Of a stretch of DNA of 64,000 nucleotides, positions 22,001 through 32,083 are shown piece after piece. Position 1 is the stretch's first letter. Each line of letters starts with the position of its first letter. This DNA is from Allodiplogaster sudhausi. Its lineage: Eukaryota; Nematoda; Chromadorea; Rhabditida; Diplogasteridae. The notes below the pieces were generated by a model, which searched no databases, was not told the origin of the DNA, and saw only the letters and a list, made by a program, of their open reading frames with translations. Location of the stretch: NCBI GenBank assembly GCA_945643635.1, contig CALZFC010000090.1:1369001-1433000 (forward strand), in the 5' to 3' direction. Made by a program: the position numbers and the translations under genes.

Positions 22001-22474
22001 TGCCAAGCCATTATCAATTCGAGACCACTCACATACGTCACCAACGATGACTCATTCATACCTATCAGCCCTATCGATTTCATTCAGCCAAAAACTCATT
22101 TATCTCTACCACGCTTACATCAAGAAAATGATGATCCAAATGATCCAGACTGGAAACCATCTCTACTATCACGAGATACTCTTATCACTGGCTGGAAAAA
22201 CACTATCACCCTACTCAATAATTTCTGGAAAAGATGGAACACTGAATATCTATCCAGCCTTCGTGAACATGACGTACGTGATCACAGTCATACACGTTCT
22301 ACATCTGCTGACTTGATAAACGAAAAAACTGACCGGAAAAATATGTACTATCAAAGAATAAACATTTTACAAAAACATAATTACCATTTCAAATTATCAT
22401 TAGTTCCTTTCATTTGCAAGATTCTCGAAGGCACTCAAAGGAGCTTTACTTTTTATGCTCTCGAAGAAGGCTAG
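18950..22474 (+). CDS. pol: BEL/Pao pol-like protein lacking the reverse transcriptase core
   Basis: This open frame of about 1,174 codons overlaps gag in the -1 frame. Residues near 200 carry the aspartic protease motif (LIDSGSSTSYI). After about residue 457 the text jumps from a region upstream of the reverse transcriptase to LSDEKIKEW, the start of the Peptidase_A17 part, so the palm with its YxDD motif is missing although the frame stays open. RNase H-like acidic residues are present (FVDAS, PRLELMS, SPDSM, NPADIGSRG). The integrase has an HHCC-like start, then GMDIAGP, CDNAPS and SGGFYERL for the D, D and E. The last 30 or so residues come from IR2 DNA. Confidence 0.85.
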   Translation: MHIKPYCKNCNKRHHTSLCFNSSMNTRRPAPNFSSNTWRQPQMRFAQNRNQYQSHTTHQNQNHPPINTNGNRFNHSGNTNRNISNTQRNQFSPPRNQSQVPQAHSPNTNSRVTHHTPRSIPQQHSSAPQQQQRRNNHTTIIAETDSMNTERSNLNSSISADTLHTHNDIMEEDSTLLCTHVNLINPDEPEKIIKATALIDSGSSTSYITEHMVEKLNLIPTHTKNINVYGFGSETPQKIQSTTHKVELILDDGRRLKIHPRSVPIICHSLEWVKAEGDGEIHMNSQPDILIGNNHFLHLLLSPNFYIRRLNNGHVMMNTSIGPIIGGQKYSHHTMHNLVASASCPEKENEHERNLDNIVQKMWNLESLGITDPPEQDDDEECMRIFKKSIHYDNTENRYMVSLPLKVDPSELPSNFFLALRRLTSNYNHLRKNTENLMKYHQIFTEQLELGILEDIPPWDTTLSDEKIKEWLSLISAFDTSDVKIQRLAIPYPHDNCKFELHAFVDASGIAYCAVVYLVCRRPDETATSTLLLSKSRLAHPKVQMPIPRLELMSNVLGATLLAHEQKEINISIEFTFIFSPDSMIALNWITGGKTLPIFIHNRVKKIAQLVPNAKFHHIEGTLNPADIGSRGCSIEELKENKHWWKGPKFLTSPPSTWPTQPLMTSTTTLHVTENRIHTIEHSENKFFTTTQFSSWTRVLNIMITILLFMSKCSKSFREKFGSTRIDLAEKAKIKLYFIAQNQHPPSDKEISKFRMFMCKNTLLWKCRGRTCNSDLSDDTKYPIWLPRQHHITHLLILHIHNHLNHAGIEQTIVAIRQKFWISKIRTSVQSTITQNCYFCRKAKARPYKLPEFPSHPSFRTSPPEHVFSHCGMDIAGPMQYRKSDSTLAKVWILLITCLNSRAIYLDTILDMSTETLLSRIRRFVATHGSPIRIICDNAPSFHALNKLQNTLRSADKHSSLIDYCSENGIRFSFITAHSPWSGGFYERLIGLTKKCLKNCIGRRILHIEEFTTLVKECQAIINSRPLTYVTNDDSFIPISPIDFIQPKTHLSLPRLHQENDDPNDPDWKPSLLSRDTLITGWKNTITLLNNFWKRWNTEYLSSLREHDVRDHSHTRSTSADLINEKTDRKNMYYQRINILQKHNYHFKLSLVPFICKILEGTQRSFTFYALEEG

Positions 22475-22789
22475 TCGTAGAGGAGTAAAGATCAAGCACA
22501 GTATATTGCAAAAAGGCTTCCTTTTTTTATTTCAGCCTAATGAGCTTAAAATTTCTTGACCTCCCACATCCTTTAGAGCACATGCTACCTTCATACATAC
22601 ATATGATATGCTAACTTTAATTCCGTTGAAAAGTCGCCTTTTACACGATTTATTCCATGCGTTAATACAGGACATGGTTGCTTGTCGGAATTGTGAAAAC
22701 AAGGGGAAATGCACGGAAAGTGTACAGTTGGAGAGTATAAAAGCGATGGAAGTGGAAAAATGGAATCATTGCTTTGGATTTTCGTTCGT
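22408..22789. repeat. IR2 right arm
   Basis: Inverted copy of parts of 14,252-14,912. It begins where the BEL pol homology ends, so the rearrangement that placed it probably removed the 3' end of the element. Confidence 0.75.
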
Positions 22790-23111
22790 AGCGGTAAATA
22801 GCTACATATCTCCAATTTTCGTTTTAAAAATGTTCTTTAGTAGCAAATTTAACGTACTTTCACCACAATTAGGTGTGCAGATTAGCGAAATGTTTAAATT
22901 TTGGCTGAAAACATATTTTTATTCAAAAATATTTGTAAAGCGAAGAGAGAGGTACAACGATATCTCATTAGATGCAGATTGAAGCCCTACCAAAAACGAT
23001 TGGATTGGTGTGCTCTTTTCTGGAATTGATCACTAATAAACCAATTTGTGATTCGAAACATTACTGCATTACTGACAGCGTGGGCCAATGAGAGTCTTCC
23101 GCGTTAATTTT
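22790..23111. other. No supported gene
   Basis: AT-rich DNA between IR2 and IR3; nothing recognised. Confidence 0.6.
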
Positions 23112-23299
23112 TTAAGTGCTCTCTTCGATGGTTCTACGTAGTCGTCGAAAGTGCCAAAGGAAGAGAAAGCAAGAAGGAATAGGCGTGGATTACCATAGCC
23201 ATCCTGTTTTCAAACAATTCATCGTTGTATCAGGACGAATGTGAGATGGTGACAACTACGATTTTGGCCGAACATCAACATCGTCGCGGGATATGAGTG

Positions 23300-23312
23300 G
23301 GAGAGAGAGTGC

Positions 23313-23354
<42 letters not shown>

Positions 23355-23381
23355 AAGAGAGAGAGAGAGAGAGAGAGAGAG
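23300..23381. repeat. (GA)n microsatellite
   Basis: Long GA runs interrupted by GCGAAA. The inverted arm has a shorter CT run at 26,548-26,582. Confidence 0.9.
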
Positions 23382-23813
23382 TGGTTAATTGCTTCACTGA
23401 ACTGTTTTATGGGGCAGATAAAATGGCGCCATCTCTTATCATATCTTTTTTTCATTATTAATCAGATATTGATAAGAATAGGTATGCGGAAGTATAGGCG
23501 AAGCAATTATTGCTGTGCATATTTTCTTCTACAACGGTGCACAACTGCAGTAGTTACATACATGCATTATATTTATTGTTACTGTTATTTTACTCTTTTT
23601 AATACCATTTGAACGTTTCCCTGAATTTTACAGTGCTGCACCTTGAACTTACAATTACATATGCATGTGATGGCACGTAACATTAGAAAGTCACTCGAAA
23701 AATCAGTTAAATTAAGAGTGCTTTTTAAAGGTATCTTCTTTAGTTGTCATTGACTATGCCTTGAAAATAATTTTGAAAGTCGTCAAGGGGCCCGGTTTCT
23801 TTCCACTAGAACG

Positions 23814-24126
23814 ATGAGCTCTCCTTCGCTTCGTGTCTATGACTCGGTTGAATCGTTCACTGAGCTCCTGAAGAGCCGTTCCTTCTCTGTGCCTGGCGAG
23901 ATCCGTCTCCACTCTTTCCTGCTCACCCTCACCTCCGGCCGTCTGCAAGGATCTGCTTTCCGTATTTACGCCTTTCCCAAAGATGAACCAGTCTACTTCT
24001 TCATTGTTGAATTCTGCGAGAATACGTTGTGAGTTTGGCGAAAAGTTTAAAAGACAATTTTTATTGACGCGAAGTTGCATTTTCGTAGACTTTAGCGCGG
24101 AACTCAACGTGACGATCCCAGATGCC
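23814..24126 (+). pseudogene. Truncated copy of the GLYAT-like acyltransferase gene
   Basis: Exon 1 is complete (23814-24028, starting MSSPSLRVYDSVESF, same length and donor as the intact gene), and the next acceptor is present at 24,095. After about ten codons of exon 2 (ending VTIPD) the match stops and a GGGGGGGGGG run follows. The acetyl-CoA-binding half is absent, so no active enzyme can be made. Confidence 0.8.
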
Positions 24127-24329
24127 TGGGCGGGCACTATTGGGGGGGGGGGGTTTAATACAGGGAGGGGCATTAATAGAGAAAATACGGTATATACACA
24201 TTTAACGTGTAGTGTAATTAAAATAATTTGTCTTTAATGCGCAGCTTTATGACAATGTAAGGTGTGTATAAGGTTTTTCGAACAATGTCAACAAAATGCT
24301 AAAGAACCAGGTGATGGATTAAAGGGCAA

Positions 24330-26091
24330 TCATAATCCCGAATTGAATCGCGGCGCTTTGTCTTTCGTGTGGAAGTGTTTGAAGACCATGAAACGTGATT
24401 CGCCGGTGGCTGTCTTCCAGAGAGTCCAGAGCGGGCTCGCGAGGGTGCCCCTTTCCACTGAGCTATTCTTGTCATTGATGTTCTTGAACACGCCGTAGCC
24501 ATCCCTCAATAAAGCTCAATACAAAACTATTTTTAATAAAAAAAAAATTATCCGTAACCATCCCTCAGCAGATCTCAAAAAAAAATTGTTTTAATAAATA
24601 AATAAAAAGATTTCAGATGACCACAGATGTCAAAGCAATCAAATCAAAATCGATCAAAAGGATCATTAAACGATTTGAGAGAAGCAGCACCGAATGCCCT
24701 TCTGCGCAAACGCGTGCTCAACAAAGAAGCCGAGGCCGCGACCACGAAAGCGTTCGAGAGTGAAGAGATGAGAGGGCATGCCAAAGGCTCTCATCAACGC
24801 CCACGACGCTGCGTCACCGCTCGCCTTCTCGCGGACTACCACGGCAAGGAGTCGTTCGGCGTAGTTCCTGCAGAATCACACACAAAAAATTGTTTGAAAC
24901 AACATTGTTTCGGGGCAAAACTGAAACAATGTTGTTTGATATGTCAAACAATTTGTTTTGATTGTTTGATATGCCAAACAACATTGTTTCAGTTTTTCCC
25001 CGAAACAATGTTTGCTTCAAACAATATTTTTGTGTGTGATGGCAGTATGCTCGGAATAAATTTTTTATATATAAATCATCTGCGAATTCATTTGCACAGT
25101 TGAAAAAAATAAATTGACATATTAATGGCTGGGAGTATTCAATACAAAAAAAATTTGTTGAGAGATCTAAAGAAAGCCTTCCGATAGTCTTACCACGTTC
25201 TCTCAAAGCTTGTGCCGTAGAGCCACGAATCATGAATCAGCTGCGCGTCCGACTTGACGGGCTCGCTCAGCTCGAAGCCATCCGGAGCACTCAGCTCCAT
25301 CTTCAATTACAATGCATTGATTATGAAGAACCACATGATATGTCCTTGACTTTACACAACAATAAATTATATAAAGATAGAACAAACCTCAGCGACTTGC
25401 TTTCTCTGCTGATCGTTCATGAAGAATGTGTGAGTTCTCACTGTTAAGCCTTCCACAAACTCCGGTATCACCTCTGGCATAAGAACGCAGAACTAAAACA
25501 AAGGATCCCATACTGCATGCAGTATCCTTAACCGATGAGGAGGTTGGTCGAATTGCCGCACTCACTCTCATTTGTTTCGCAGGTCGCACAAACCCGCTGC
25601 ATTACCCTTCCCTTATCGCGCTCCTTTAAAATGCCCATTCCCTCAAAAACTGAATTTGTGAAACGTGCCAAGTCGACGACCTCCTTGTCACCAGAGATAA
25701 CGACTCCCTCCTCGAGGAGCTCTTCGCGCAACTCGCGCAATATAAGTTGGGAGCCGACGCGGAGGATCTCCTCATTCGGCACGTCTGGGATCGTCACGTG
25801 GAATTCCGCACTAAAGTCAACGAAAATGTAACCCCGCGTCAATAAAATTGTCATTTAAACTTGGCGCCAAACTCACAACGTCTTCTCGCAGAATTCAACA
25901 AGGAAGAAGTAGACGGGCTCATCTTTGGGAAAGGCGTAAATACGGAAAGCAGAGCCTTGCAGACGGCCGGAGGTAAGGTTGAGCAGGAAAGAGTGGAGAC
26001 GGATCTCGCCAGGCACAGAGAAGGAACGGCTCTTCAGGAGATCAGTGAACGATTCAACCGAGTCATAGACACGAAGCGAAGGAGAGCCCAT
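24330..26091 (-). CDS. GLYAT-like GNAT acyltransferase
   Basis: Minus-strand exons 25877-26091 (start MGSPSLRVYDSVESF), 25606-25810, 25388-25492, 25194-25300, 24672-24867 and about 24330-24500. The first five join in phase; the last acceptor is unclear. The first half resembles the N-terminal part of glycine N-acyltransferase-like proteins. Exon 4 holds PDGFELSEPVKSDAQLIHDSW and exon 5 holds AASWALMRAFGMPSHL, then FRGRGLGFFVEHAFAQKG, with the RxxGxG acetyl-CoA-binding loop of the GNAT fold. The likely activity is acyl transfer from acyl-CoA to an amino group; the substrate is unknown. A MITE fills intron 4. Exon 1 is duplicated inverted at 23,814. It is tail-on to THAP gene M1. Confidence 0.75.
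24875..25040. mobile_element. Foldback MITE, 166 bp, in intron 4 of the acyltransferase gene
   Basis: Nearly perfect inverted halves: ATCACACACAAAAA at one end and its complement at the other, with inner AAACAATGTTGTTTGATATG repeats. The end at 24,875 lies five bases from the exon 5 acceptor at 24,868, so the element supplies part of the acceptor's upstream tract. Confidence 0.85.
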
Positions 26092-26768
26092 GGTTCTAGT
26101 GGAAAGAAACCGAACCCCTTAATGATCGTTTGCAAAACGTAGAATCAATTACAACTAAAGAGAAGGAGAGCTCACGGTTCCATTGAAAAGAAAAGAACCC
26201 CTTTGAGATCGCTTGCAAAAAGCCGAATCAATTACAATTAAAGATGATACCATTAAAAAGTACTCTTAATTTATTTCCAGGATTATTTCGAGTGACTTTC
26301 TCTCCTTAATCGTAATAACTCATATGCAGTATGTTCAAGGTTTAGCACTGAACAGGGAAAAGGTCAGTTTATTGCGAGATAGATATATTGTATCAGAAAG
26401 TTCAGACAATGCACTTTGCACAGCAATGATTTCTTCGCCTATCCTTCTGCATACCCATTCTTATCTAATTAATAATGAAAACAGAAATGATAAGAGATGG
26501 CGCCATTGTAAACAGCCCCATAAAACCAGCCAGTGAAGCAATTAAAAACTCTCTCTCTCTCTCTCTCTTTCGCTCTCTCTCCCACTCATATCCCGCTACG
26601 AAGTTGACATTCGGCCAGTAGCATAACTGTGACCGTCTCCCAAATGGCTTGATACAACGATGAATTGTTGGAAAACCGGAGGGCCGTGAATTACCACGGC
26701 TCTTCCTCCTTGATATCTTCTTCCTTTGGCACGCTCGATAGCGTTGAATCAGCGAAGAGAGCACTTAA
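25775..26768. repeat. IR3 right arm
   Basis: Inverted partner of 23,112-24,126. It holds the start of the intact acyltransferase gene and the last exon of THAP gene M1, and ends at that exon's acceptor region. Confidence 0.85.
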
Positions 26769-29700
26769 AAATATCAACATCCAAATAATATTCTAATAAT
26801 TTTTTAAAGTCTTTAATAAAAATTAACTAGTTTGTTGAATAGACATAGCTCCGAAATATGGTTAAGATAAATAAGAGTTTTTTTCATAATCGAATAAAAA
26901 CAATATAGTGACAACAAAAACATGCCTTGAGGCTGCAAAGAGTGGCGTATCAACCGCGGTTCCATCCTTGACCTCGTCCTGTGGTGCATGGGGTGCTTCC
27001 ATGCCCCCCTGGTCGTGGGGTGATACTTGCACCCCTGCTGATTCTTGGGGTGATGATACCACCTCCCCCTCTTGTTCGACTCCTCCTTCCCCCGGATGAC
27101 TACAGTAGGTCTCAGCAAACTCGGGTGTCATTCCGAGCCTCTCAGCAAGGGAGCGCACCATTGACGGGAAGAATCTGAACTGAAGACGGACACTTTCTTT
27201 GAAGCCTTCACTTTTAAAGGAGCCAGAAATTCAATTTTGAATTCGCGCCATTTTGCCTGACACATGATTCATAGGGATTTAGAGAGAAACGACTGCAATT
27301 GTCAGTAAAATTCAAATATATTACGTGCCGTACTCCTTTAAACTATTTCTGTAATTTCTCTGAAGGAAAAAAAAGTTGACAGAGAGTGTATTAAAAAATA
27401 AATAAGTTAATTGAGAGAAAAGAATATAAAATAAATCAGAGATTATAAATGATAAAATGATAGAAAACCTTGCGATTCGGAATAGCACTTAGAGACCGAA
27501 CAACTCGGCCGTTCTTCAACTCGAGATCCTCAAGGCGAAAGTGCCGCAGGCAAAGGAAATGGCGACTTTTGAATGAAGGGCTAAAATAATTAATTTGAAT
27601 ATTAATACGCAAAAAAACGTGACTCCTTTTAAAAAGGGTTTAGCTAACGGCTACACACAACAAACCTACTGCATAGGATATAAATTAGAAAAAGTTTCTT
27701 TAATGTCCTGACAACGACTGCCGAAAACTAGCCCCCAGTGGGGCCGGCCCAAACCAGGCCAGTAACCCTAATTCAAGTGATCATCATACAGAGTACAAGC
27801 TGTTATTCTCGATAAGTTTGTGAGATTCTAGATAATAAAGTCTCAAATATATAAATTCGGAGTACCGAAGTCCGGAAATGTTTAGATTACCTTACTATAG
27901 ACATAATCGGAATACTGTACTCCAGAAATAATGGAAGAAAAAAGAATGTATCTAACTCACTGGTAAGAAGGATCGATTGCTGCCTCGAGACGCTTTCGCT
28001 CTCGCTCATCGCGAGAAAGACTAGAGACAAAGTTGTGACTCTTGTACAGAAAAAAAAATTGGACATATTTTTTCATGAGAAATGACAGAAAGGGGGGATC
28101 TTTTCTATGTTGTATAAAAGCGATAAACAAAGAAATAAAATAATACTGAAAGTATTAGTAAATAAGTTGGAATAAGGGTACCTCGCAAGCCAGAGTCCTT
28201 GATTGACTCCACAAGTGAATGAGGTCGAATGATTAGCAGGAACACGATCTTTGCAGAAAACGCATTCTTGCATCTTGATGCTATTTACATCATTTGCTTG
28301 AGTGCTGGAAGAAGACAATACAAAGTAATTCAACTGTTATTTCAAAATAATTTGAAAAAAACAACAACAAAATTTCGTCTTACTCAAAAATTGCATTGCA
28401 GTTAAAAATTCTTTACAACTACTGCGACAATAAATTCATCTTAAAATTTGAGGTACAGAGAGATAATTAAAAATATAATATTTACCAATCGATTGGAAGA
28501 TTTGCAGCAGAGTTAAGGGAGTTCAGCGAAGGACCATCTATAAGAGTTTACGAACGAAATTCATTTTTTTAAGTTCCTAGTGTACATATTCTTCCAAATA
28601 TTACATGCCTAAATATAATTTAAAATACATGGCCAATAACGGTTAAAATGTATTATATGAAAGGTAATATAATTAAAATAAGGAAAAGCAGCGACCAGTG
28701 CTGTCGTCGCTTTGTTCTCGTTGCAGCAGTGGCGGTCCAGGAAGCTTCTGAAAATATTCTAGAATTAAAACTCTAGCAAATATTACTCAACAGTATTTGA
28801 GGTATAACTTTACCTTCTCTGCTAAGAAAAAGTAATCACTGGTTCAAATCAAAACGAATAGAAAACGGCTGACCTTAGAAATCGGCTCCACCTCAGAGGA
28901 TGGGAAATTGTGCTCTTTGATAAATCGCTTAGTCGACTCGACAGATCTTACCTTAAAGGAACCAAAAACTTGCGTTTGAATTCGCGCCCTTTTTGCCTGG
29001 CATAAGGTCGAGGAAGCTTTTGATTTAGAGAGACACGACTAAAGTTGTTTGTTACCTTTATTTTTTTTTACAAATATATTTATGTTTGTTTAATTATGAA
29101 ATGTGTTTTTATTGAAGGAAATATACAAGAGCATGTTTAATCTAATAAATAAAAAAATAACAGAAACAAACCTCTCTATCAGGAACCGCATTGAAGACGC
29201 GGAAGAATGTGCCGTTGATAAGGCCGAGATCTCGTGGACGGAAATGGCGGACACAGATCAAAGTTCTAAAATAAAGAAAATAAGAGACGATCTGCATCAT
29301 AATTAGATCTCATTGTTAGATTAGGAAGTATTTTTTTTACAATTCAACAAAATCAGAGGCGACGAAATTCTTCTAAACACTCATTATTGTTAAAAAAAAT
29401 AAAGAGAACAGCGGGGCTGGATGGACGGAAAAAATAAAGGACTGTAAAAACTGCGGTAGAATAGAAAAAAGGAAAGAGAAGAAGTAACTCACCGAAAATA
29501 TGCGCCTGTCCTCATCGCCTCCTTAAAACGGCAAAGCAGCCGGTTGTCCGTGCTGATGCTGAAGAAAGACTGCTTAAAATTCCTCTTCAGAAAACTGATT
29601 GTCTACTGTAGTCCAAACAACCAAATACAGTATCCGAGACCACACAATACAGTACCTTTCAAGCCATTTTTGCTCGAGTTTTGCATCGGTTGGGAAGCAC

Positions 29701-31410
29701 GCCAGCAACTGGGGAGAATCTTCCGAACACAGCATGCACGAGAAAGCACAGCTGAAAAGAATTATATTTGTTTTGATTGATTTTTCAAATTATTTTTGGT
29801 GGTGACAACGAAAAATATGAATGCAGAAAATAGATATAATTAATTTCTCCAAATAAATCACAAATTTAAAAATAAATAAATAAGTCTTTTGAAATCTTCC
29901 GATACAATAATACTCACCCAGGGTTAATACCGAAGAGAATAGCCTTGCCCCACGAACTTCTCGCATCCACTGTAAATAACAAAACTATTAGCACATCCAT
30001 ATAATAGTTGCAAGCATTTTTATCGCTCATATATTGCGTTTGCAGTTTTATCAGTTTATACTGTGAATTAGAGAGAACAAGCAAGGTTTAATTTAAAGCA
30101 TTTAACCTTTTGCCTTTATTTCTTGATCAACAAAACTTTTGAAATTCTCCGACACTATAACACTCACCCAGGCATAACGCCGAAGAAAATAGGCTTGGCA
30201 CTAGAAGTTCTCGTATTACCTCTAAACAACTAAATTAATAGCACATGAATATATTACTTGCAAGCATTTTGTTCTTCCAGATGCAGTTTTATCAGCTTAA
30301 ACAGCGAACCAATATATAAGCTTTTAATTTGCAAGTCTTTAACCTTTTGTCTTTATTTCTTGCGGAAGCAGAGAAGAAGGAAGCGTCTTTTTGTTCTGAA
30401 ATAAAGTGAAATATAGCAACAACAAAAAAATATAGAACGTTTTATTACTATTTTTCTTTAAAACTACAAATAAAGTTCATACCAAACATGAAGAGGACGC
30501 AGAGGAGGGCAGCGTAAGTCGCCGCTTAACAACGATCCTCCTCACAACAGGACGAGAAATGGGAGTGGACGGGTGGGCGGGGCTTACGGCAGGTTCGAGT
30601 ACGGGCGGGCCACCTCTTGAGTGATGGCGAGATTCCGATGTGGATGGCTCTGACTCGTCGAGTTTCTGCAAAGGTAGACGTTATAGTTAGTGCTTCAATT
30701 AATACAATTATCTAATATTTTATTTATCCACATTATGTCTTCAATTCAAACACTTCATCTAGTAACGAATTCGTAAATATCCCGAATATACAAATTACTT
30801 TTTCGTAATCGGGGAAGCAAAATAGGTTTAAAGACCGATTTGTTTAGAGCCGAATAAAAAAAGATATTTTCTGTTTTCGCTCATTTTAAACCTAGAGATG
30901 TGGACAACATGAACCAATAATAAAGTACCAGGAAGAAGAAAAAATGAATCTTAACTAAAAGAAGAAACAAACTAACAATTTCAGTTGGACGTGAGTTGTT
31001 ATCTGTCGCCTGCACTTCCGGTGCCTCTCTCTTCTACAAGAAAGGAGTAATTTGCACACGGACTGGACGGGTGGGCGGGGCAAATAGAGACTGAACAGGT
31101 GGGCGGAGCTAACCACGCTGGCCGGACCGTTCGGCAGCGCGTTTGTCTTCAGAATTGCCGTGCCGGGCTGGTAGGCGTCCTCGTCAAAGTGCGCATCGCA
31201 GATGTATTTTCTTGAATGAGTCGACAGCGCCCTCCTAATCTTTGCCTCATCCGCTTCGGTGGCGGAAAGCCGTGCGATCCACGCTTCACGGAGTTCTCGA
31301 CGCTCGGTGAAAGAGCGACAGCGTTCAGCAGGCAAGAAATCGTGGCATGGCACACAAAAGCGCTTGCCTCCTTGCAGGGGACTGTGCAACCAACCGAACG
31401 ATGACTTCAT
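26691..31410 (-). CDS. THAP gene M1: three-THAP zinc-finger protein, 566 aa
   Basis: Sixteen exons on the minus strand: 31114-31410, 30977-31033, 30483-30665, 30344-30395, E5 (30168-30219 or 29918-29969), 29656-29751, 29493-29558, 29172-29265, 28874-28951, 28696-28747, 28486-28537, 28182-28304, 27961-28020, 27469-27580, 26926-27179, 26691-26763. With one E5 the total is 1,701 nt, open throughout. THAP1: CVPC, AWIARL, ICDAHF, NALPN. THAP2: CMLC, FPTD, KWLER, ICVRHFRP, NAVPD. THAP3: CVFC, LWLAR, LCLRHFRLEDL, SAIPN. These fit the THAP pattern C-x2-4-C, W, C-x2-HF, AVP. THAP domains bind DNA through zinc. The tail KEEDIKEEEPW has a sumoylation-like IKEE. E5 occurs twice. The last intron uses GC-AG. 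Confidence 0.85.
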
Positions 31411-31525
31411 TCTAAAAGTACACAAAAAAGTAATTTAAGGCAACGTTAACGTAAAAACGAAAGTGCAAGAGCAAGAACAAACATCTCTTTCAATCAGCTG
31501 TTTCGCCGTAGAAGAAAATACTTAC

Positions 31526-31553
31526 CGTAATTAAAAGTTGAAATGTTAGCCAT
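31526..31553 (-). promoter_or_regulatory. Upstream ORF exon of M1
   Basis: ATG GCT AAC ... TAC G followed by a GTAAG donor. Spliced to the acceptor at 31,412, it reads ten codons and stops at a TGA that overlaps the M1 start codon as ATGA. The same 28-nt exon with the same outcome is found upstream of M2, M3, P2 and P3. Confidence 0.6.
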
Positions 31554-32083
31554 GGCGCGCAGGCTAGGACGCAAAGAACTAATAATAATTGCCAATCCAT
31601 CTCGCCATCGTCCAATTTCAGCAGTTCCTTTTTTTTCAAATCTGGGCTATCGGTAGTTTTGCCAAATAATTTTCAGAAAGTGGAGACTGCAGCCCAGGAA
31701 TTAGTGCCAAATTAAGAGGTTAGATTAAAGAATCCTTAATGTAGTTCAAGACTTACTTCGAGCTACTTGTTATTTATTCTCCTTAATCGTTTCCATGAAG
31801 GGTCAGCCGGCTGCCGACGGCATTGCTAAATTAAGGAAAAAAGACCAATTTATCGCGAGAAGCATAGTTGAACCAACAATTAACAGCAACAAAAAATTCA
31901 ACAAATTCAGCCAATGACTTGTCTACCGGTTTAAGAGAAAATATGCACAGTAATGATTTCCACGTCTATCCTTCACAACGCCTATTCTTTTTAATATCTA
32001 AAAAAAATAATGAAAAACTGCATAGTAAAAAAAGAGAGAAGACAGGCCGATCCACTACTTCATAAAAGTCGGATGGCTTTAAA
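31554..32083. other. Spacer between M1 and M2
   Basis: No gene. About 31,790-32,080 belongs to a downstream spacer module (GATCAATTTATTGCGAGAAGC-type DNA, TACCGGTTTAA, CCTTCACAACGCC) that follows each THAP gene and is repeated near 38,550-39,080, 45,400-45,790, 52,475-52,890 and 59,339-59,530. Confidence 0.75.

Larger units (their letters stand above)
17262..22400 (+). mobile_element. BEL/Pao LTR retrotransposon, internally deleted and 3' truncated
   Basis: A probable 5' LTR (about 17,262-17,427, ending TTGACA) has a TATA-like TTTAAATA near 17,320. It is followed at once by TGGCGACC, a primer-binding-site-like sequence at 17,428. Gag and pol frames follow. Domain order is gag (DUF1759, zinc knuckles), aspartic protease (DUF1758), RNase H-like region (Peptidase_A17) and integrase, as in BEL/Pao. 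The reverse transcriptase core is absent, the last pol part is cut at about 22,380, and no 3' LTR copy of the 17,262-17,427 sequence is seen. The element cannot move by itself. Confidence 0.85.
23112..24126. repeat. IR3 left arm
   Basis: Inverted, diverged copy of about 25,775-26,768. It starts with a decayed copy of the last THAP-gene exon (TGCTCTCTTCG at about 23,117 and GTGCCAAAGGAAGA at 23,151). A (GA)n tract (23,300-23,381) follows, and it ends a few codons into exon 2 of the acyltransferase copy. Confidence 0.85.

Noticed and set aside
26813..27161. Overlapping ORFs around exon 15 of M1 as separate genes
   Set aside because: They are alternative frames or read-throughs of THAP-gene exon 15, which has the same frame in all paralogues.
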